Source: Sweltsa coloradensis (Eukaryota > Arthropoda > Insecta > Plecoptera > Chloroperlidae). From it: DNA of 64,000 nucleotides. The stretch spans positions 186,001 through 250,000 of the forward strand of contig JAMZAV010000956.1 in the NCBI GenBank assembly GCA_024449915.1, in the 5' to 3' direction. The translations under genes and the position numbers were made by a program. Below the pieces are notes generated by a model. That model ran no database searches. It was given only the letters and a program-made list of their open reading frames with translations, and was not told the DNA's origin. Below, piece after piece: positions 10,712-23,469 of the stretch (positions within the stretch are counted from its first letter, which is position 1; the number at the start of each line of letters is the position of its first letter).

Positions 10712-13154
10712 GTCTATCTATAGAGTACTTATAGCCAGGGATAGAATTGCCCCAACGTGCATTTCATTTTTTCATTAAAAAATTCACAAAGGCTAACCCC
10801 TTTGCAAATTTGTCGATTATGGGTCCGACTCGATATTTATATTTTCTTGTAGAATAATAATAAGGGGGTTCTTCCATTGACAAATAACCGATTCATTGTG
10901 AAATCGGATAGAAATTGAGTCATTTACAGTAGGTTAATCGAATGGGAACTGGACTATTGGTTGGGGTTTTGTTATTTAAATAAAGAACAAAACCGGGAAC
11001 AGTCTTTGTCAATCAACACGTCTATCTAAAGAGTACTTATAACCAGTGATAGAATTGCCCCATCGTGCATTTCATTTTTTCATTAAAAAATTCACAAAGG
11101 CTAACCCCTTTGCAAATTTGTCGATTATGGGTCCGACTCGATATTGATATATTATTGTAGAATATGTAACAGGGGGTTCTACCATTGACAAATAACCATT
11201 CATTGTGAAATCGGATAGAAATTGAGTCATTTTCAGTAGGTTAATCGAATGGTAACTGGTATTTTGGATAGGGTTTTGTTATTTTATTAAAGGATAAAAC
11301 CGGGAACTGTCTTTGTCAATCAACACGTCTATCTATAGAGTACTTATAGCCAGTGATAGAATTGCCCCATCGTGCATTTCATTTTTTCATTAAAAAATTC
11401 ACAAAGGCTAACCCCTTTGCAAATTTGTCGATTATGGGTCCGACTCGATATTTATATATTCTTGTAGAATATGAAAAAGGGGGTTCTTCCATTGACGAAT
11501 AACCTATTCATTGTGAAATCGGATAGAAATTGAGTCATTTACAGTAGGTTAATCGAATGGGAACTGGACTATTGGTTGGGGTTTTGTTATTTAAATAAAG
11601 AACAAAACCGGGAACAGTCTTTGTCAATCAACACGTCTATCTATAGAGTACTTGTAGCCAGTGATAAAATTGCCCTAACGTGCATTTCATTTTTTCATTA
11701 AAAAATTCACAAAGGCTAACTCCTTTGCAAATTTGTCGATTATGGGTCCGACTCGATATTTATATTTTCTTGTAGAATATTAATAAGGGGGTTCTTCCAT
11801 TGACAAATAACCTATTCATTGTGAAATCGGATAGAAATTGAGTCATTTTCAGTAGGTTAATCGAATGGGAACTGGACTTTTGGTTGGGGTTTTGTTATTT
11901 AATTAAAGATCAAAACCGGGAACTGTCTTTGTCAATCAACATGTCTATCTATAGAGTACTTATAGCCAGTGATAGAATTGCCCCAAACATGCATTTCATT
12001 TTTTCATTAAAAAATTCACAAAGGCTAACCCCTTTGCAAATTTGTCGATTATGGGTCCGAATCGATATTTATATTTTCTTGTAGATTATTTATAAGGGGG
12101 TTCTTCCATTGACAAATAACCGATTCATTGTGAAATCGGATAGAAATTGAGTTATTTACAGTAGGTTAATCGAATGGGAACTGGACTATTGGTTGGGGTT
12201 TTGTTATTTAATTAAAGAACAAAACCGGGAACTGTCTTTGTCAATCAACACGTCTATCTATAGAGTACTTATAGCCAGTGATAGTATTGCCCCAACGTGC
12301 ATTTCATTTTTTCATTAAAAAATTCACAAAGGCTAACCCCTTTGCAAATTTGTCGATTATGGGTCCGACTCGATATTTATATTTACTTGTAGAATATTAA
12401 TAAGGGGGTTCTTCCATTGACAAATAACCGATTCATTGTGAAATCGGATAGAAATTGAGTCATTTTCAGTACGTTAATCGAATGGTTACTGGTATTTTGG
12501 ATGGGGTTTTGTTATTTTATTAAAGAACAAAACCGGGAACTGTCTTTGTCAATCAACACGTCTATCTATAGAGAACTTATAGCCAGTGATAGAATTGCCC
12601 CAATCGTGCATTTCATTTTTTCATTAAAAAATTCACAAAGGCTAACCCCTTTGCAAATTTGTCGATTATGGGTCCGACTCGATATTTATATTTTCTTGTA
12701 GAATATGAAAAAGGGGGTTCTTCCATTGACGAATAACCTATTCATTGTGAAATCGGATAGAAATTGAGTCACTTACAGTAGGTTAATCGAATGGGAACTG
12801 GACTATTGGTTGGGGTTTTGTTATTTAAATAAAGAACAAAACCGGGAACAGTCTTTGTCAATCAACACGTCTATCTATAGAGTACTTGTAGCCAGTGATA
12901 AAATTGCCCTAACGTGCATTTCATTTTTTCATTAAAAAATTCACAAAGGCTAACTCCTTTGCAAATTTGTCGATTTATGGGTCCGACTCGATATTTATAT
13001 TTTCTTGTAGAATATTAATAAGGAGGTTCTTCCATTGACAAATAACCTATTCATTGTGAAATCGGATAGAAATCGAGTCATTTCCAGTAGGTTAATCGAA
13101 TGGGAACAGGACTTTTGGTTGGGGTTTTGTTATTTAATAAAAGAACAAAACCGG
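10712..13154 (+). repeat. 307-bp satellite, array 2, with four-monomer higher-order repeat
   Basis: About eight monomers. Variant markers recur every four monomers: AATATGAAAAAGGGGG at 11469 and 12702 (1233 bp apart), and CTTGTAGCCAGTGATAAAA at 11651 and 12885 (1234 bp apart). This is a higher-order repeat of about 1.23 kb, made by recent amplification of a four-monomer block. Confidence 0.9.
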
Positions 13155-15241
13155 TGTGATACTCAAGCCCTTAAAGTTGCCCGACTCTGGACTTGGCAGA
13201 CTAATTTACATAGATAATTTTGATAACTAGCTCAGACTTAAGCATAAAACTCATTAAAGAAAATTACTACTTATTAATTATTCCCGCAATAATTAATTAA
13301 TTAAATACCTGAAAATCCTGTCACAAATACACGTCCTTACATTCAACCTAATCCTACCTTACTTCCTTACGGCGGCGGGATACTTGCCGTCGGACTCCAG
13401 CCAGCCCTCCGTAGCGACGATAACAATGCCTACGTCCGGTTAACCTTAGGGTAGGAATTGTCAGGGTGTCTAACTACTGGAAATATACTGCATAAATGTT
13501 TAACAATGTCTGGTTCACTATTGACAATTGCAATATGGTGATACAAATTTCTTCCTAATTTACCTGCCTAACGAGCTCGTGAATTCCTATTTCGACTGAA
13601 CTATTCTTAGGTGACAATACAACATTTTTATGACAAAAATATCTTAAATTTACAAAATACAAAAATGATAAATTGAACTGTCATTTGACAGGTACTTCAC
13701 CTTCTGCCGTAGAATTGTTTTTAATCCAATTGTGGAGACTTGATGATACGATGACACTAATTTTTATATGCGCACATTGACACTTTGTAGCACTATTCTT
13801 TACGTTGCACTATGGGAATACGTAGATTTATCTTGAGGCGGAACGATGATAAATGTTGACGGGTTAATCCATTGATATGGGCGATGTCGGGAGTCGATCT
13901 ACTCTCCTAGGCATCCAACATCAGCTCACACGATAGGTCCTCCTTTAGACGAGAATTCTCGATGATTCTATTGTTGATTGGTGTCAACAGACACATGTAG
14001 ATTTTTTATATTTCTTGTTGACCAATGATCATGACACGTTACTGGTGATATATTAGTCTGGTGATTCGGATATTTATAGCATTAGCGCCGTTACAGTTCG
14101 TAGAAACAATAATTACTTTAACAAAAAAAACAGTCACTCTCGTAGAAAAATTACTCAATCAGCACTCTTGAGTGATCTGACGACAACGAAGAATAATCAA
14201 ACAAAGTTTGATTATTTTCGACGAATTTATTTTCGACGAATTTTGTTGATATGAACCACATTTGACATTGGTTGAACCGAAGACTATTACATTGACACGC
14301 TGAACATAAATTGATTATGCAATCACACTTAAAAAATTATTACATTACACAATTACTTTTCCCGATTAACTCAATCTTGCTTTTACCACCACACTTCACC
14401 CGAACCGAACCGAAATCTAGGTTTCTGATTGCCACCCGAAGCTGTAGCAACCATCTAACAATTAAACCTCGCGCGACGCCATAGCGGTACGTGGCTGAAT
14501 CGATGGCCTCCGCTCGAAGACTTTCCAACACAACACGTCCACCCGTGGACACCGCCACCGAACAACTCTACCGAGCAACCCTCCGTGTCTTCAAAAACAC
14601 CAGTATGGCCCCTCAATGACATGGTGAAGCCTCTCAGATTCCTAGTATCTGACCAATTATATACCCGAAACATCTCAACTTGAAACCACAGTCCCTGGGT
14701 TAAAATACTTGGACTTAAGCCCTTTGTCAAGCCATCCTATTGACTCACCCCTAACTATAGAAAGAAACCACTCTCAAAAATACTGCGTAGCAGCTACTCG
14801 GAATCAAGATAACATCTGTGCTTTCGGCTAGGTAACCAGTCAACCGAACAATAATCGCCGACTAGCTGGCATCTGACGGCTTACTCTGAGCTCAACGCCA
14901 TACACTCTGTCCAGACCTCTGTCTCCGACCAACATGATTTCTATTCACCAATTCTTTGAAAACCAATTACCTGAAGGGCACTACGCCTCTGCGTTGAGAT
15001 TTTAGACTGAAATTTAGTTTCTAAATACTTCCAAACCTTGAGTTTCGTTCTAGAAGATTCATTATGATCATTTTATTATTAATATTGAGTTGTCTAATTA
15101 ATGAAGCTGGCTTTATGCATGGCATGTAATTAAGAATATGATTGATTAATAATTAGAGTTAAACTTGAGATGCAAATTTTAGTATGCAAATTTGAATAAA
15201 AAATCAAAGATTGGAAGCAGCCTACGCTACCTAACATCACA
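13155..15241. mobile_element. putative solo LTR (2.09 kb) inside the satellite
   Basis: The insert begins TGTGAT and ends ATCACA, the TG...CA form of long terminal repeats. It is flanked by CCGG on the left and CCGC on the right, consistent with a 4-bp target duplication with one change. The uninterrupted monomer reads ACCGGGAACTG across the site. Markers at 11938/15268 and 12084/15406 fall about 1.24 kb apart once the 2087 bp are removed, so the higher-order phase is restored. No retroviral-type coding region, primer-binding site or second LTR was seen. The frames at 14340-14730 are not recognised. A non-autonomous LTR element is the alternative. Confidence 0.6.
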
Positions 15242-18200
15242 CCGCGAACTGTCTTTGTCAATCAACATGTCTATCTATAGAGTACTTATAGCCAGTGATA
15301 GAATTGCCCAAACATGCATTTCATTTTTTCATTAAAAAATTCACAAAGGCTAACCCCTTTGCAAATTTGTCGATTATGGGTCCGAATCGATATTTATATT
15401 TTCTTGTAGATTATTTATAAGGGGGTTCTTCCATTGACAAATAACCGATTCATTGTGAAATCGGATAGAAATTGAGTTATTTACAGTAGGTTAATCGAAT
15501 GGGAACTGGACTATTGGTTGGGGTTTTGTTATTTTATTAAAGAACAAAACCGGGAACTGTCTTTGTCAATCAACACGTCTATCTATAGAACTTATAGCCA
15601 GTGATAGAATTGCCCAATCGTGCATTTCATTTTTTCATTAAAAAATTCACAAAGGCTAACCCCTTTGCAAATTTGTCGATAATGGGTCCGACTCGATTTT
15701 TATATTTCTTGTAGAATTTTTAATAAGGGGGTTCTTCCTTTGACAAATAACCTATTCATTGTGAAATCGGATAGAAATTGAGTCTTTTTCAGTAGGTTAA
15801 CGAATGGGAATGGGACTTTTGGGTTTGGGGTTTTGTTATTTAATTAAAGATAAAAAGGGGGAACTGTCTTTGTCCAATCAACATCTATCTATAGAGTACT
15901 TAAAGCCAGTAAAGATTGCCCAACATGCATTCATTTTTTCATTACAAATTCAAAGGTTAACCCCTTTGCAAATTTGTCGTTTATGGTCCGAATCGATATT
16001 TAATTTTCTTGTAAAATTATTATAAGGGGGTTTTTCCCATTGACAAAATAACCGATTCATTGTGAAATCGGATAGAAATTGAGTTTTTACAGTGGGTTAA
16101 TCGAATGGGAACGGGACTTTGGTTGGGGTTTTGTTATTTAATTTAAAGAACAAACCGGGGAACTGTCTTTGTCAATCAACCGTCTATCTATAGAGTAACT
16201 TATAGCCAGTGATAGTAATTGCCCTTTGCAAATTTGTCGTTTATGGGTCCGACTCGATATTATATTTTCTTGTAAATATTAATAAGGGGGTTCTTGCATT
16301 ACAAAAAACCTATTCATTGTAAAATCGGATAGAAATTGAGTCATTTTCGTAGGTTATTGAAGGGGAACTGGACTTTTGGTTGGGGTTTTCTAATTTAATT
16401 AAAGAAAAAAAACCGGGGAAAATGTCTTTGTCATCAACACGCCCTATCTATAGAGAACTTATAGCCAGTGATGAATTGCCCCAACGTGCATTTCATTTTT
16501 TTAAAAAAATCACAAAGGCTAACCCCTTGAAAATTGTCGTTTAGGGTCTGACTCGATACTTATATTTTCTTGTAGAATATTAATAAGGGGGTTCTTCCAT
16601 TGACTAATAACCTATTCATTGTAAAATCGGATAGAAATTGAGTCATTTTCAGTAGGTTAATCGAATGGGAACTGGACTTTTCGTTGTTTTTTTTAAATTG
16701 AATTAAAGAACAAAACCGGGAACTGTCTTTGTCAATCAACACGTCTATCTATAGAGTACTTATAGCCAGTGATAGAATTGCCCCAACGGGGCATTCCATT
16801 TTTTCATTACAAATTTTTCAAAAAGGCAAACCCCCTATGCAAATTTGTCGATTATGGGTCTGACTCGATATTTATATTTTCTTGTTAGAATTTAATAAGG
16901 GGGTTCTTCCATTGACAAATACCGATTATTGTGAAATCGGAAGAAATTGAGTCTTTACAGTAGGTTAATTGAATGGAAACTGGACTTTTGGGTTTGGGGG
17001 TTTTTTGTTATTTAATTAAAGAACAAAACGGGAACTGTATTTGTAAATAACACGTCTATCTATAGAGTAATTGTAGCCAGTGATAGAATTGCCCCATCGT
17101 GCATTTCATTTTTTCATTAAAAAAAATTCACAAAGGCAAAACCCTTTGCATATTTGTCGATTATGGGTCCGACTCGATATTTATATTTTCTTTTAGAATA
17201 TTAATAAAGGGGGTCCTTCCATTGACAAATAACCGATTATTGTGAATCGGATAGAAATCGAGTCATTTACAGAGGTTAATTGAATTGGAACTGGACTTTT
17301 GGGTTGGGGTTTTGTTATTTAATTAAGAAACAAAACGGGAACTGTCTTTGTCAATCAACACGTCTATCTAAGAGAACTGATGCCAGGGATAGAATTCCCC
17401 CAACATGCTTTTATTCATTTTATCATTAAAAAATTCACAAAGGCTAACCCTTTGCAAATTGTCGATTATGGGTCCGACTCGATATTTATATTTTTTGTAG
17501 AAAAATAATTAATAGGGTCTTCCATTGACAAATAACTATTCATTGTGAATTCGGATAGAAGTTGATTTCATTTACAGTAGGTTAATCGAATGGAACTGGA
17601 CTTTTGGGTTTGGGTTTTTTTTTTTAAATAAAAACAAAACGGGAACTGTCTTTGTCAATCAACACGTCTATCTATAGAGTACTATAGCCAGTGATAGAAT
17701 TGCCCATCGTGGATTTCATTTTTCATTAAAAATTCCAAAGGCTAACCCTTTAAAATTTGCGATTATGGGTCCGACTCGATATTGTATTTTCTTGAAATTT
17801 TATTAAGGGTTTTTTCCATACAAACCTATTCATTGTGAAATCGGATAGAATTGAGTTTTTAGTAGGTAATTGAATGTTATGGATTTTTGTTGGGTTTTCA
17901 ATAATTTAAAGAACAAACGGGAAACTGTCATTGTCAATAAACACGTCTATCTATAAGAACTGATAGCCGTGATAAAAATTTGGGCCCAAAGGGTGCTTTT
18001 CATTTTTCATAACAAAATTCAAAAAGCTACCCCTTTGCAATTTGTCGATTTATGGTCGACTCGTTTTATATTTCTTGTAGAAAAAAATAAGGGTTTCTTC
18101 CATTGACAAATAATCTATTCATTTGATCGGTAGAAATTGAGTCACTTAAAAGTGGGTTTAATCGAATGGGAACGACTATTGGTTGGGATTTTGTTATTTA

Positions 18201-18811
18201 AATAAAGAACAAAACCGGAACGGTCTTTGTTAATAAACCCACGTCTATCTATAGAGTACTTGTAGCCAGTGATAAAATTGCCCTAACGTGCATTTCATTT
18301 TTTCATAAAAAAATTCACAAAGGCTAACTCCTTTGCAAATTTGTCGATTTATGGGTCCGACTCGATATTTATATTTTCTTGTAGAATATTAATAAGGAGG
18401 TTCTTCCATTGACAAAAAACCTATTCATTGTGAAATCGGATAGAAATTTAGTCATTTACAGTAGGTTAATCAAATGGGAACTGGACTTTTGGTTGGGGTT
18501 TTGTTATTTAATTAAAGAACAAAACCGGGAACAGTCTTTGTCAATCAACACGTCTATCTAAAGAGTACTTATAGCCAGTGATAGAATTGCCCCAACGTGC
18601 ATTTCATTTTTTCATTAAAAAATTCACAAAGGCTAACTCCTTTGCAAATTTGTCGATTTTGGGTCTGATTGGATATTTATATTTTCTTGTAAAATATTAA
18701 TAAGGGGGTTCTTCCATTAACAAATTACCTTTTTATTGTGAAATCGGATAGAAATTGAGTCATTTTCAGTAGGTTAATCGAATGGGAACTGGACTCTTGT
18801 TGGGGTTTTGT
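15242..18811 (+). repeat. 307-bp satellite, array 3, partly indel-rich
   Basis: About eleven to twelve monomers of the same satellite. Monomers between about 15.8 and 18.25 kb differ by many one- or two-base deletions and homopolymer changes, and one is shortened (16218-16230 skips most of a monomer). Monomers at 18.25-18.8 kb are again clean. See findings for the likely consensus-error explanation. Confidence 0.9.
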
Positions 18812-18821
18812 TGTTTGTTGT

Positions 18822-18893
18822 TGCCGCATATAGCTAAGTTGGTAAGGGCATGGCCCGAACAGCTAAGGTCCCGGGTTCGATCCCTGGTGTAGT
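18822..18893 (+). repeat. tRNA-derived SINE head or tRNA relic
   Basis: An A-box-like TAGCTAAGTTGGTAAGGG and a good B box CCGGGTTCGATCCCTGG are spaced as in a tRNA gene. The first and last seven bases are not complementary and no normal anticodon arm can be drawn, so it is not a functional tRNA. It sits just after the satellite ends. Confidence 0.5.
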
Positions 18894-18899
18894 CACTTT

Positions 18900-19385
18900 T
18901 TATATTTCTGTCTAAAGTACTGACATAATAAATATAATCGTCATATAAAGACGTAATACTCGTATACAATCGTAATAGAAACATAATAATTTACTTACTA
19001 TACATTCAAGATGATAATATGCACTCTTATTAAATGCACGATAAATATTATCTAATGAATCAATGAAGAAGAATTTCCAAAGATACAAGGTAAACAAAAT
19101 AGTATTACTTCATCTGACAATTTAAAATTTGTTTTATATTTTAGCAGAGTACATTGTTCAGTGTTTATTTCCGGCTCGACTGCTTATTCGCACATCGCAC
19201 CATTCAAAAGATTGATATACAACAGAACATTTTTCTAACCGACCATCAACATTATGAATGTCTATCATTATCTGCCTGCACAGAGTCGATCTGTGTTGTA
19301 TCACGCGTCACTAGACTAAACAATTCAGTCTAGAACTCAAGAGTTTGAAAAGAAAATATATATAGAACAGACGGGGAAATGGATG
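18900..19385. other. no recognised feature
   Basis: Possible body of the SINE at 18822, but no second copy in the window confirms this. No coding exon was seen. Confidence 0.3.
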
Positions 19386-19389
19386 ATGG

Positions 19390-19575
19390 ATACATTTCTC
19401 ACTGTCTATACCACTGATTGCTATATTTCCTATTAAAAATATTGATCTTTGGTTGGTCATCACTCACTCGTCGATTGCGTTGGGGTCTACAGGGTTGGCT
19501 TGGTCGCTTTGGTTTACTGTCCCCCACTGAAAATCAATTAAATGATTGACTGGGTAGACTCTAAATACGAATTTA
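19390..19575 (-). repeat. dispersed repeat family D, partial copy
   Basis: Shares in order CACTGATTGCTATATTTCC, TTTGGTTGG, ACTCACTCGT, CAGGGTTGGCTTGGTC, CCCCACTGAAAATC and TGGGTAGACTCTAAAT with 60430-60605, and in reverse complement with 41376-41520. Mobile origin is likely; the class is unknown. Confidence 0.7.
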
Positions 19576-19579
19576 TTTA

Positions 19580-20105
19580 TTTATTTATTTGTTTGTTAAA
19601 ATATTCAGAAAAAACTTTTTAACGAGAGAGTTTTTATAGGATCACAATGATACACTGAAGAAGAGTTTATATATCGGTAATATATGAAAATGAGAGTAAA
19701 ACAATAAAAATTGAAATTTTTAAACGATTTAAACAAGCACCGGAATGACAAACTCTTAAATAATCATCAATCAATACTCATTTCCAACAATGTCGGGTAG
19801 AGTGGTGTTCTTCACACCGATATTTAGGGCACGAAACATTTTTTTTGTCGAGGTTGGGGGGCTCAGCGTTTTTTCATCATCTTTAATGTAATCTTCATTT
19901 TCATCTTTCATCCTCCATCTGCGTCATCTCCACTAATTTTCATAACCAACTCCTAAAAAACAGCAAATTATGGGACAACGTTTTATATTTTATTTCGTTC
20001 AATTCATACACGGGACCATATATTTGAAAATAATAATATACGACCGCGAATTGATTAAATATTGTCAATATAAACTTTTATCTTATATAACATTAAAATA
20101 TATCT
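19580..20105. other. no recognised feature
   Basis: AT-rich; nothing seen apart from a short TTTA run at 19571-19590. Confidence 0.35.
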
Positions 20106-20107
20106 AA

Positions 20108-20738
20108 CTAGGAAAAAGCTTAAGTCCCCCCCGCGTTGTTGGGTGAGCTAATTGGTGAATTGAATTGCCATGTATTTTGCGGATTTTCTGTTGTTCTGTG
20201 AAAAAATCATAACTTTGTTGAAATTTTTTTTAAATTTAAAACAAATTAAATAAAAAATTAACTTATTTTTTTTAATTTAAACGTAATTTTTAAAAGGAAA
20301 AAAAATACTAATATTGAAATTTTATAAGAAATAATTATTCGATTGCGCCACAAATTTTACACGAATATATTAATTCTTAAAAGTAAGGTTCTGTGAAAAA
20401 ATCATTATAATCGGATAAAGCATGTAGGTGTTATAAGTCGAAGAAATGTTTTAAAAATCGAAAAAAATCGTAAAATAGCGATTTTCATGAGAAATAATTT
20501 TTCGATTGCGCTAAAAAAACGTGGCAGTTCTAAGTTCAGATATTTCGAAGGCCTCCAGAAAATTTCATCGCGATTGGAGTATCGATTTAGCCGGAAATCG
20601 TGTTAACAAACAGACAAAATACAGAAAGAAAGAAAGAAAAAAAAAAAAAAAAAAAAAAAAACATTTCCGGATTTTTTTCTCCAGTGTAGTAAAATGGAAT
20701 CTTCGCTTCGCTCGCTACGCTCGCTACGCTCATCCAAC
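20108..20738 (-). mobile_element. Helitron-like element, copy 2 (variant interior)
   Basis: On the plus strand it opens CTAGG, then the CGCGTTG and GTGAGC 3'-end block, and closes with GCTCGCTACGCTCATCCAAC. The interior is diverged from copies 1 and 4 but keeps the AGTTCAGATATTTCGAAGG block, a GATTGGAGTATCG block and an A-rich/AAAG simple repeat at 20606-20662. It belongs with copy 3 as a second subfamily. Confidence 0.55.
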
Positions 20739-20739
20739 A

Positions 20740-21370
20740 TCCTTGGACAAAACTACTCTATTTGTTGGCCTTATAGTAGGCCTTTCTCGGTTTACATAAC
20801 ATTATGGGTTTATTTTAAGGGTGGACAATTTGTTTTGGTATTTGGTTATGTATATGGGCTACCTTCTAATTTACATCTTCTAAGTCGCAATCATTGAATA
20901 ATAATTATTATTATTCATTTTCAAATAGCCAAATACAGACAGGTGACAAGTTGATGGTGGAAGGGAAAGGGCACAATATGCACTATTACAATTATACTAG
21001 ATTTACAATTAATTCTTAATAATACTTTTTAGTTTCTATTAGATACTAACTACAATAACTTTACGTCTATGCCACAAAACACGATACTTTGATTTGAACA
21101 ATTGATAGTGATACAGGTATCTCGTTCTTTGATCTTGGGATCATCGGATCGATAACAACCCTGATTGAAAGTCTTTTTATGAGGTTTTCCTCAGTCATTG
21201 ACGAATGTCGAGTTCTGTAAACAGCCCTTGAACACAAATACTTTAAGGCTATTGAATTTACCCTAGGGTAAAAACCTAAAAAGTCCATGAAAGTTGACTG
21301 AATGAAAGAGTACCTTTGATAAAACAGCAACAAAAACTTCTTGGTGGGACATAACCACACCGTCGGCCAT
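20740..21370. other. SINE-core trace, otherwise nothing recognised
   Basis: 21157-21202 carries a diverged version of the SINE core at 2888-2933 and 42100-42141 (GAAAGTCTTTTTATGAGG then TTTTCCTCAGTCATT). No gene was seen. Confidence 0.4.
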
Positions 21371-21373
21371 TAT

Positions 21374-22028
21374 GCAAAATTAAATTTTGAGAAACGGTTT
21401 TCTGGATAATAGTTTCTAAACACCTTTAAGGCCCATTCACAACCAACTTAGTCGCTAACTTAGCCGCTAACTTTAAGGTTTGTCTTATGGAAAACAACAT
21501 GTATGTTCATGACCAAAACTTAGCCTTTAACTTACACTTATCAGCATCAGAAAGTTTGAAAACTCCAAAATTAAACTTAGCAGCTAACTTAACATTTAGA
21601 ATAAACCAATCAGAGAGTGACTCGAGCCGACAATTTGGCATTGGCAACAAGCATTGCGCCAATGCTTGTTTTTTTCTTTTCATTGCGCCAATGAAAGTAA
21701 ACACTGCAAATCTGTATTGTTGTGATTGGTTTAAAAACATCTATCAATATCATGAACAGCCACCTAAAGTTAGAGGATAAGTTGTGAATGAGCCTTTAGC
21801 TTCGATCAGCTTCAGCTTCAGCTGAGGACAAATAGATTTGTGAAATAACACTTGGTGTACGATTTTTTTTATCAGACGATACAAAATTTAAAAAATTGTA
21901 TTTGTACCGTTTGACAAAAAAATCGTACACCAACTGTTATTTCAGAAATCTATTTTTCCTTATAGCTTGAAGCTAAAGGTGTTTAGAAGCTAAATCCAGA
22001 AAACCTTTTCTCAAAATTTAATTTTGCA
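21374..22028. mobile_element. 655-bp element with about 53-bp terminal inverted repeats, nested inner repeats
   Basis: The left end (GCAAAATTAAATTTTGAGAA...) matches the reverse complement of the right end over roughly 53 bases with few mismatches. Inside, GGCCCATTCACAAC at 21430 faces GTTGTGAATGAGCC near 21781, marking an inner element of about 370 bp. A third hairpin lies at 21835-21950 (GTGTACGATTTTTT facing AAAAAATCGTACACC). The 97-codon frames on both strands across the inner element are probably incidental. No clear target duplication was found. Confidence 0.6.
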
Positions 22029-22029
22029 C

Positions 22030-22640
22030 TTACTGTGCTGACTACACTATTGTCAAAAAAACGACACATATAATGGCTAATAGTGAGGTTATGTCAAGCC
22101 CCAAGAAAATCATTTTTTCCTGTTATATGTTAGGCCCTCTTTCATTCAGAAAACTTTTCAGACAAATCCAATTCAGTCAAAATTATTATTAGTTCAAATT
22201 ATTGGCCAGAGGTGGATACAATAGCCTCTTAATACCACGGTAAAGACATAGCTAACCGAAGTCTATACCCTTCATCGTGCAATTGTAAAAGAACAAAATG
22301 TTGAAACTTGTAGTCAGATATGGTCAGACATTCTGCAGTATACCGTAGCTATGTGGGTAAAGAAGTTATCTGTATATTCGGACGGTAAAAAACATTGACA
22401 TGCAGCGCGATCTCTTGGCTAACATAGGAACAGTCATACTGGCGCGAAATTAAAAAGTTGTAAACTTATCTGTGTTCATACGTATCGCGAACATGGAAGA
22501 AAATACATTAATCTAAGGTTAAAAATACCGGGTGCGCAAATTAAAAGTTTCAATATATTAACAGCTGTTCATGACTGCTTTCTAGATTGCTCTGTGAAAT
22601 GTACTGCTCAGCCGTTGTTATTTATCCAAAAAACAATGGC
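22030..22640. other. no recognised feature
   Basis: No coding exon, microsatellite or repeat shared within the window was seen. Confidence 0.35.
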
Positions 22641-22654
22641 TAATTTATTACGAA

Positions 22655-23400
22655 ATCACTCACTGAACTATAACCTGGGTTACTTCCTCTACAATGTTTC
22701 GATATTTCGGAGACTCCGTCTCCTTCTTCAGGTCCCGACTGACTCGTAGACCTCGTCTGGCGGACAGGGAGGGAAACGCCACGACATCTATCGGTGATTT
22801 CTTTGTTTATTACCGACCCCCAAATGGCCGGTAAATCATAGCTCACTTGACTTATGGCATTTGGTTGTGCTTGATGACCGCGGCTTCTTTAATTCTTCTT
22901 TTAAAATCGTCTGTTTCTTTTAAAACTATGTTAAAATTATCAGTGCGGCTACAATAATGTTTAGCTAAAAGCGAAACCGAAACAAGTTTCTTGTCAACCT
23001 TAGTTTTATGTTCCCCAATCCTGACCCTGCGGGGGCGTTTGCTCTCACCATAGTAAGTTTTCCCACAGTCACACGGAATAGCATAAACGGAGTATTTCGA
23101 ATCATGAACGGAGTCCTTAGGCCTATAGGTTTGGTTCTTGAAAATGAACTATGAAGAGTGTTGGTAGACTTAAACGTCGTCCGAATGTTAAATTTATTCA
23201 ATTTCCGTCTCAAATTTTCAGAATACCCTGGGATGTATTGCAAACAGATAGTTTTGTAAGGCTTAGTCTTCATGTCATTAGTTAAAATGGAATCTTGGCT
23301 TTTCCTAAGCTGTGTCTTCTCCTTTAGACTATTTCTTATCATTTGTGCTGGATATTGATTGAGTTTAAAAGCTGTGTACAATTTTTCATTTCGTATTACT
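22655..23400 (-). mobile_element. Penelope-like element fragment, left arm (GIY-YIG part)
   Basis: Minus-strand frames encode the end of a Penelope-like retroelement protein. 22965-23381 gives a connector (ICLQYIPGYSENLRRKLNKF), then a frameshifted GIY-YIG nuclease region. A second frame to 22640 supplies the tail (YDLPAIWGSVINK). The nuclease would cut target DNA for insertion in an intact element. Only this 3' part is present, the reverse transcriptase is absent, and frames are broken, so it is inactive. It is an inverted copy of 23490-24175, with 5' ends facing each other. Confidence 0.7.
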
Positions 23401-23469
23401 AAATCTTCCTTTTTGAACAGATATTTTTCGCTCTCCTAGACATTGTATACTTGAAAGAAGAAATAGAAA

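Noticed and set aside
11884..13217. Repeated frames (MGFCY...ICRLW...) suggesting a repeated small gene.
   Set aside because: They recur only because the 307-bp satellite recurs, and indels in other monomers break them.
18822..18893. Functional tRNA gene.
   Set aside because: A and B boxes are present, but acceptor-stem ends do not pair and no proper anticodon arm forms.
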